NCBI RefSeq assembly: GCF_947179515.1
Contig: NC_067473.1
Coordinates: 78,108,936-78,172,935, forward strand
Length of the DNA: 64,000 nucleotides
Source: Apodemus sylvaticus
Lineage: Eukaryota > Chordata > Mammalia > Rodentia > Muridae
Direction of reading: 5' to 3'
Positions 58,877 through 64,000 of the stretch are shown here, in pieces. The notes under the pieces are model-generated. The model was not told where the DNA came from and searched no databases. It worked only from the letters and a program-made list of their open reading frames with translations. The position numbers and the translations under genes are program-made. The first letter of the stretch is position 1; each line of letters opens with the position of its first letter.

Positions 58877-58894
58877 TGACACCCAATGTGGGGC
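58877..58894 (+). other. Retroviral primer-binding site (tRNA-Lys type), decayed
   Basis: TGACACCCAATGTGGGGC lies two bases past the LTR end. It differs from the tRNA-Lys1,2 primer-binding site of betaretrovirus-like elements (TGGCGCCCAACGTGGGGC) by three transitions, all at CpG-containing positions, the pattern of methylated CpG decay. Confidence 0.75.
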
Positions 58895-58924
58895 TCAAAA
58901 GTTAAGGATAAAACCCCACAATAG

Positions 58925-59085
58925 GGGGGGGAATGGTAGCTGTTGGTTGTTCAGGGGTTGGTTAGTTATGCTCAAGAAGAAACAAGAAGAAAAAAATTAA
59001 CTCAACAATTGCCTTTTCTTTCCCCCTCTGTCCTTCTTTCTCTCCTATTTAATGATAGTGAAACCTAGAGCATAAAGGCGGGGGG
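58925..59085 (+). repeat. Second LTR-like tract downstream of the primer-binding site
   Basis: GGTTGTTCAGGGGTTGG, AAGAAACAAGAAGAAAAAAA and TTTCTCTCCTATTTAATGATAG parallel the 3' LTR (61305-61470), so LTR-like sequence is present twice ahead of gag. It ends in a G run (59082-59093). Confidence 0.55.
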
Positions 59086-59094
59086 GGGGGGGCG

Positions 59095-60650
59095 GAATTT
59101 GATTTTAAATGCTTTAGAGAAAATGACAGGAGACAAAGGAATGGATTTTCTTTTCGAGATGCAAGGAAAAATTTATTGTGACTGCTATCACGGCTATATC
59201 CCCTGTGCTTTACTGTCAAATGGTTTTCTGGGTTTTGTTTTTCCTTTTTCTTCTTCATACAGTCTATTTCAAAAAAAGGTTAAAATAGTGGCTGAGCAGT
59301 TGGAAAATTTGCAGGTGGAAGTAAAGGAGCCTAAGAAACAAACAAACAAAAATGGCTGAAATGTGAAAACAAAAGTGATTACTCTACTCTCTTTTCTGAA
59401 AGGGTTGCAGAGTTGGTCAAAAAAGGTTTCAGGTGAAGTGAAAGCCCTTGGGAAGCAAGGAACACCAGAAAAGAGACACCAAAAAGACTCAGTCCCAGAG
59501 ATTGAGCAAGAGAGTGGGGAGTTTACCACAGGAGCAGAAAGGGAAAAAACTGTGCTGAAGTACAGTCAGGTCAGAGAAAAGCTGAGAGGTGAGAGGACAA
59601 TGTGATGAAACAGCCCTTTTTGAGAGGGGGGATGGCCAAAGTTACAGTATCACCATTGGCTTTTCCAGTAGGCTTACAACATATGCCCACTAATATTGTG
59701 GAACAAGGCTATGACAAGATAGTATGTCATCTGATAGAAATGATAGATCTAAGATGCTTTAAAGATGCCATGATTTCATATAGGGTGCACTCACCTTATA
59801 TGTAACAAATTCTAAATAACTGGGATACTCAAAATATAATTATTCCCCAAGACTGGAAGGGATTGATGATAGCTGTACTAGAAGCTGGTCTGCAGTTGCA
59901 ATGGTTAACATGGTGGAGAGATGAAGTCACAAATATTAAACAGTGAAATAGAATGAGAAGAATGGATATAGTTAAAGACCAGTTTCTAGGGGAAGGGTGG
60001 TTCTTTGATATACAGGAACAGATTAAATTTGATGACTTACTATAGAACAATTTCTCTTAGTGGCTTTAAGAACCTAGGGAAAAGTCCACTTCATTTATAA
60101 AGATTATATAAGGCTCTGGAGAAGCCTTCACTGTTTTTTTGTTTTGTTTTTGTTCTTTTTAACAAAGACTAGTCTCAGCTGTAAACAAAAGTCATATAAG
60201 ACTCTGATGCAGGTGTTGAGAGAAACTTTGGCATATAAAAATGTGAATACCAAATGTAAAAATGTTATTTGACCATTAAAAGCATGTAACAGTGCCTATG
60301 GACACGTGGTAAATAAGGGATATGACGGATATTGGCTCTAATATGAACCATGCTAACATAATCAGTTAAGCTATAGCTAGAGGTCTCTTATATCAGAATG
60401 CCCAGTGCTTCAATTTTGGGAAATACAGTCATTTGCAAAAAGACTGTGATCAAGCAGCTAAAGGTCTCAGATCTCAAAATGTCTGGTGCTTTAACTGTAG
60501 GAAATATGGTCATTTGCAACAAAATTGTGAGCCAGGTATCTCTAAGGGAAATGGGTTTTCTAAGTATGAACCAGAAAGAAGGCCTAGGCTTTCAGGGGTG
60601 TACAGATGATGTGGCAAGGGCAGCTATTGAACCAATGAGTATAGGTTGAA
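59095..60650 (+). pseudogene. Endogenous retrovirus gag remnant (matrix to nucleocapsid)
   Basis: Retroviral Gag builds the virus core. Here it is broken into short frames (59099-59359, 59363-59605, 59602-59805 and later) by many stops. Capsid-like sequence is seen at about 59640-60050, with a tryptophan-rich stretch near 59870-59920. Nucleocapsid has two CCHC knuckle positions: at 60406-60447 the second Cys is replaced by Phe (CFNF), and at 60487-60528 all ligands are intact (CX2CX4HX4C). Polymerase and envelope were not found between here and the 3' LTR. The family is a betaretrovirus/IAP-like class II ERV; a finer name is not possible by eye. Confidence 0.75.
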
Positions 60651-61050
60651 AAGAGATGCTCAAGGCCATTTCTGACACCATCAGAAACAACAAAAATTGA
60701 GTGCTTTAGTCAAGGGAGTAACATGTATATCAAAAAAAAAACCTTACCACTGAGCAAGAGAGAGACACTAGGTTATAGTGAAAAAAAAAACTGTGTAATT
60801 AATTCAGCCTACATACTACAAGGATGTATTAACATTAGAATGGAAGTCAACTAAAGTTTTGCTCTTGGGATTTGTTTATATTTCTACTGGAAATGAAAAG
60901 CTGTGGGTACTATCAAAACTGATAAAGATAAGAATTGAACAGGAGATCTCCTGAAATCCTTGGCCACTAAACCAAAAAGTGCTTATTTCATTGAAAATGT
61001 CTTTGTTTGTAATTTCCCACTTCACCCAGCATACTTAATGGATTAAAACG

Positions 61051-61062
61051 TAAGGGGGGAAA
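61051..61062 (+). other. Polypurine tract of the endogenous retrovirus
   Basis: A purine run, AAGGGGGGAAA, directly precedes the TG that opens the 3' LTR, the normal place for plus-strand priming. Confidence 0.75.
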
Positions 61063-61491
61063 TGTAGTGAAAATTCTGCAATTTTGGTTTCTTTAAAAAC
61101 ACAGAAATATTATAAGAAGGTGTTTTTATAATTCCAGTTGGGGGAATTGGGGCTGCTTCAGACTGACTGCAGCAGCTGACTGTGATTTTCCTTGTGCTCT
61201 ACCAGAGGCATGGTTTTGCCAACTGCAGATAGTTTCTGTGGTTATGTGGTGTTTGGAATTCTGGGAACTTTTCAGAGGATATATGAATGCTAGAGCTCAG
61301 TTAGGTGGGGTTGGTGGTTGTTATTCATTCAGGGAATTGGTTGTGTTTTGCTAGTAGTTCAAAGAAAAAATAAGAAGAAAGAAATTAGATTCAAGGATCT
61401 CTGACTCTCTCCCCCCTGTCCTCCTTTCTTTCCTATCTAGCGATAGAAAGTGAAACCTGGGGCAAGAAGAGTGTGGGAAAGACCAGCTACA
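61063..61491 (+). mobile_element. 3' LTR of the endogenous retrovirus
   Basis: 429 bp, starting TGTAGTGAAAATTCTGC after the polypurine tract and ending ACCAGCTACA. TG...CA ends and the match of its second half to the 5' tract define it. No partner 6-bp duplication could be read since the 5' end is lost. Confidence 0.75.
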
Positions 61492-61765
61492 GGCAATGAA
61501 CAGCTTCCAGGAGAAAGGGAAATGGTTTTCTTCAAAGGTTGGGCCATTGGTAGATTGCCCATGTACAGTGGATGTTCCTAGACTCTCTCTATATGTTAGA
61601 TTCCAGGGATTTCCAATATATATCCCCTTCACACATTAGACAGATTAGAATTTGGGAGAATGATGTGAGGCAGAGACCTTGGAGTGTTTGGAAGGGGCGA
61701 TGATAGAGCAGTTGTAATAAAAACAAAATGCATCCATGTATAAAGGAAAAACAAAGAAGAAAAGA
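61492..61765 (+). mobile_element. Possible L1 3' UTR remnant
   Basis: CAGCTTCCAGGAGAAAGGGA, GGCCATTGGTAGATTGCCCAT and GAGCAGTTGTAATAAAAAC resemble a rodent L1 3' UTR. If so, the retrovirus inserted in or beside an older L1. Confidence 0.4.
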
Positions 61766-61787
61766 TGCAAAAATAAACATATATTTT

Positions 61788-61927
61788 GCTGGGAGTAGTG
61801 ATGGATGCCTTTTATTCCAGCACTTAAGAGACAGAGGTGGGAAGATCTCTGTGAGTTTGAAGCCAGAATGGTCTATATAGTGAGTTCCAGGATAGTCAGG
61901 GCTAAATAGAGAGACCTTAATCTTAAA
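61788..61927 (+). repeat. B1 SINE, forward, with diverged TSD
   Basis: GCTGGGAGTAGTGATGGATGC, CCAGCACTTAAGAGACAGAGG and GAGTTCCAGGATAGTCAGGG are B1 in order with an A-rich tail. It is flanked by AATAAACATATATTT (61772-61786) and AATAAATGTATATTT (61929-61943), a 15-bp duplication with two changes. Confidence 0.93.
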
Positions 61928-62079
61928 AAATAAATGTATATTTCAATAAACCTCAAATGCCTTGTGGTGAGGCAGATAATATGTTCCTCCTAGGAGTGAA
62001 TAGACACATTCCTTTCACCTGGGCAATCTGAAACAATGTTATCAACTCTTTCTGCCAATATGCTAAATTTCTTTTGTTT

Positions 62080-62190
62080 TTATTTTTCTGAGAGAAGTAT
62101 AGCCATGTAGCCCAAGCTGTCATTGTGATCTCCTGACTTCAATCTTCCAAGTGCTAAAATTTCAGGCAAGTGCAGCCATACCTGGCTTCT
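62080..62190 (-). repeat. B1-type SINE, reverse
   Basis: CATGTAGCCCAAGCTGTCATT, CTTCCAAGTGCTAAAATTTCA and GCAGCCATACCTGGCTTC follow the reverse of B1, with a T-rich tail on the left. Confidence 0.85.
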
Positions 62191-62879
62191 TTGTATTCTT
62201 ATTCTTCAGGGAAGTAAGCAGTTATCCCACGTTGTCTGGACAACATTCCAGTAAGGCTTTCAGTTCCATGATTCCCTGAAATACATACCTTCAGGCTCCA
62301 GTGACCTTTGTTGCTACTCTCCTAGGTTAAGAGGTTATGGTAACACATGCCTGTGTGATGACTAACATGTTTAAAGTTTAAATTACCCCACTTAAAAGAT
62401 CTGTAAAACAAAAATGACTCTATGCTGTATGCTGCTTGCCTTGTGGAAGCTGTGCCCATGAGAACAGGACTCTGTCAGCCAGCTAACTCAAAAAAAAATG
62501 GCTTCCTGGAATTTCTGGGGATCTTCTGGTAAATGCCTAGTCTTGCACAGTTTTAACGAAAACTGTTTTTTATGCAAGATAATGATTACAATGTTAACTG
62601 CCTGTTTCTGCTTCTGTAAACTAGCTTGCTTGCTTAAGATAACCAGCATTGTAAGACATCTGGTTGCTAAACTGAGCCACTGCTTACACACCCAGGTTGC
62701 ATGCAGGTAGGCAGGATATGGGCTTACTTATAACCATAATGTACTATAGTAGCCTTTGCCTTTATATACTCCCGACTAACATATCTAAGGGCTGCTGAGA
62801 ATCCTGAATCTCAGGTCCAATGCTGGCACCAGTACTTGAAGAAAAGCCTTTTAAAAACTTATTCATGGTCAGAATCATT

Positions 62880-63052
62880 GGTGAATCACTGAATAACTTC
62901 AGAGCCATAAAACCTAGAGTCCAAGTACTCTGGAGGTAAAGGATGGAAGATTGTGAGTTTGAAACCAGCTTGGACTACAAAATGAGATCCTAAAGAAAGG
63001 AAGGAAGTAAAGAAGGAAGGAAAGGAGGGAGGGGAAGAGGAAAGGAGACACA
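62880..63052 (+). repeat. B1-type SINE with (GGAA)n tail
   Basis: CAAGTACTCTGGAGGTAAAGG, GAAACCAGCTTGGACTACAAA and AATGAGATCC follow B1. The tail is a purine GGAA/GGGA microsatellite at 62995-63052. Confidence 0.75.
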
Positions 63053-63419
63053 TGCTTCAGGTTAGACTTAAAGATCCATTCTCGGTGCACATATTACATG
63101 ACCTGTCAAACTCAGGTGAACATTTTATTTGTTCATTAACTCTGATTTTGGCCGAAGATCTTGGTTTCTAGGATGTTGTGATTGTTCCTGTTTAGTGTTC
63201 TATGTCGATTCCACCTGTAAACATTCCTTTGCCTCAGCAACCAGTGTGAAGTGCTTCCTTCTGACTCCCCTAGCATACTGCTTCCCAAATGTCCTAAGCT
63301 TTAGCACTTACTACGTGCTGGCAACACCCAGCAGTGTACAGTGCCTGCCACTTACATTTCCAGTCACTTGAAATGTGGCATGTTCCATAACATGCCTGCA
63401 AAAGAATTATTTTTATTTT

Positions 63420-63510
63420 GTGGAATTGGAGGCTGGGCCTCATTGGTGGAATAGGACCTCATGCATGCTAGGCCAGTGCTCTACCATTGACTTACATATC
63501 CTGGCAACCC
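63420..63510 (-). repeat. ID/B4-type SINE remnant, reverse
   Basis: GGACCTCATGCATGCTAGGCC and CAGTGCTCTACCATTGACTTA follow the reverse of the ID-derived SINE segment. Confidence 0.65.
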
Positions 63511-64000
63511 TTTACTCCTTTGCAGACTACCCCAGTTCAATGAAGGGGAATACCTTTCTTTCCGGAGGCAAGCTCAGAGCACACACAATCTCCATTTGTT
63601 CTTCTCCTCCCCTCATACTCCAGTTACACCATCTATCTTGCAGCTTTCCCACCAGAGAAAGTCAGAAAACAAATACTTCCCACCTGCTCCATCACCTCTG
63701 TCTTGGGCCAAGCAGCTACTGTTTCCATGGAGATTAGTGCAGTACAGTCTCTTCTTGGTGACCTTATCCCCTTACAATTAATTTTCTACGTAACAACTAC
63801 AGTGAGACTTTTAGTGCACACATTGCATTCTAAAGCATGGTTTTTAGAACCAATGACTATCTTTACACTGGGAGAAAAAGCCAGTGCTCATATGTTTCTT
63901 CCTGAGTTGTAGTCTTATCTAGAAAATGATGCCAGGGTTTGTTTTTTCACCCACCAGGGCTAACTTCACCCTATCCAGTGAGTGCTTTTCCACTAGCTAA

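Noticed and set aside
17261..64000. Exons of Creb5, the expected next gene upstream
   Set aside because: No bZIP or CREB5 N-terminal sequence was recognised in any frame; the gene probably begins beyond the window.

Overview
This window is nuclear DNA of a murid rodent, more likely rat than mouse. B1, B3 and B4 SINEs sit beside Lx-type and younger L1 elements, whose 3' ends look more like rat L1 than mouse L1. There is one recognisable protein-coding exon: exon 1 of Jazf1 on the minus strand (16873-16987). It carries the whole first zinc finger and ends in a clean GT donor. It lies in a dense CpG island (about 16310-17260) that must contain the promoter. No further coding exon, tRNA, snRNA, miRNA or processed pseudogene of a cellular gene could be supported.

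Layout. 1-16872 is the 5' part of the first Jazf1 intron: one twin-primed L1, two hAT-type MITEs, MIR, B1 and B3 SINEs, CA and TA microsatellites, and a GATA inverted repeat 1.3 kb inside the intron. 16873-17260 holds exon 1, the 5' leader with an AUG-UAG start-stop uORF 4 nt before the start codon, and the GC-rich promoter. Everything to the right is upstream intergenic DNA; in mammals the next gene in this direction is Creb5, and no part of it was recognised. 17261-21690 is largely unique. 21690-44100 is a mosaic of old repeats, including a degenerate interstitial telomeric array (34405-35453) split by a DNA-type repeat, two related LTR-like blocks, and a composite element (41159-42630) with a 21-bp target-site duplication. 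45038-61491 is retroelement-rich: an L1 with ORF1 but almost no ORF2, a twin-primed L1 inside an older repeat, a 3.8-kb 5'-truncated L1 carrying a nested L1, and a decayed class II endogenous retrovirus with primer-binding site, gag remnant and 3' LTR. B1- and ID-type SINEs fill the right end.

The strongest unusual signals are: (i) two ORF1-containing, ORF2-lacking L1 derivatives 2.4 kb apart, both leaving L1 sequence within about 30 nt of the same point near the ORF2 start, one continuing into an AT-rich array with a period near 160 bp; (ii) the Jazf1 start-stop uORF; (iii) perfect inverted repeats carrying paired AP-1 or GATA sites; and (iv) the retroviral derivative with duplicated LTR-like tracts. 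Repeat-family names are from memory and were not checked against a library.
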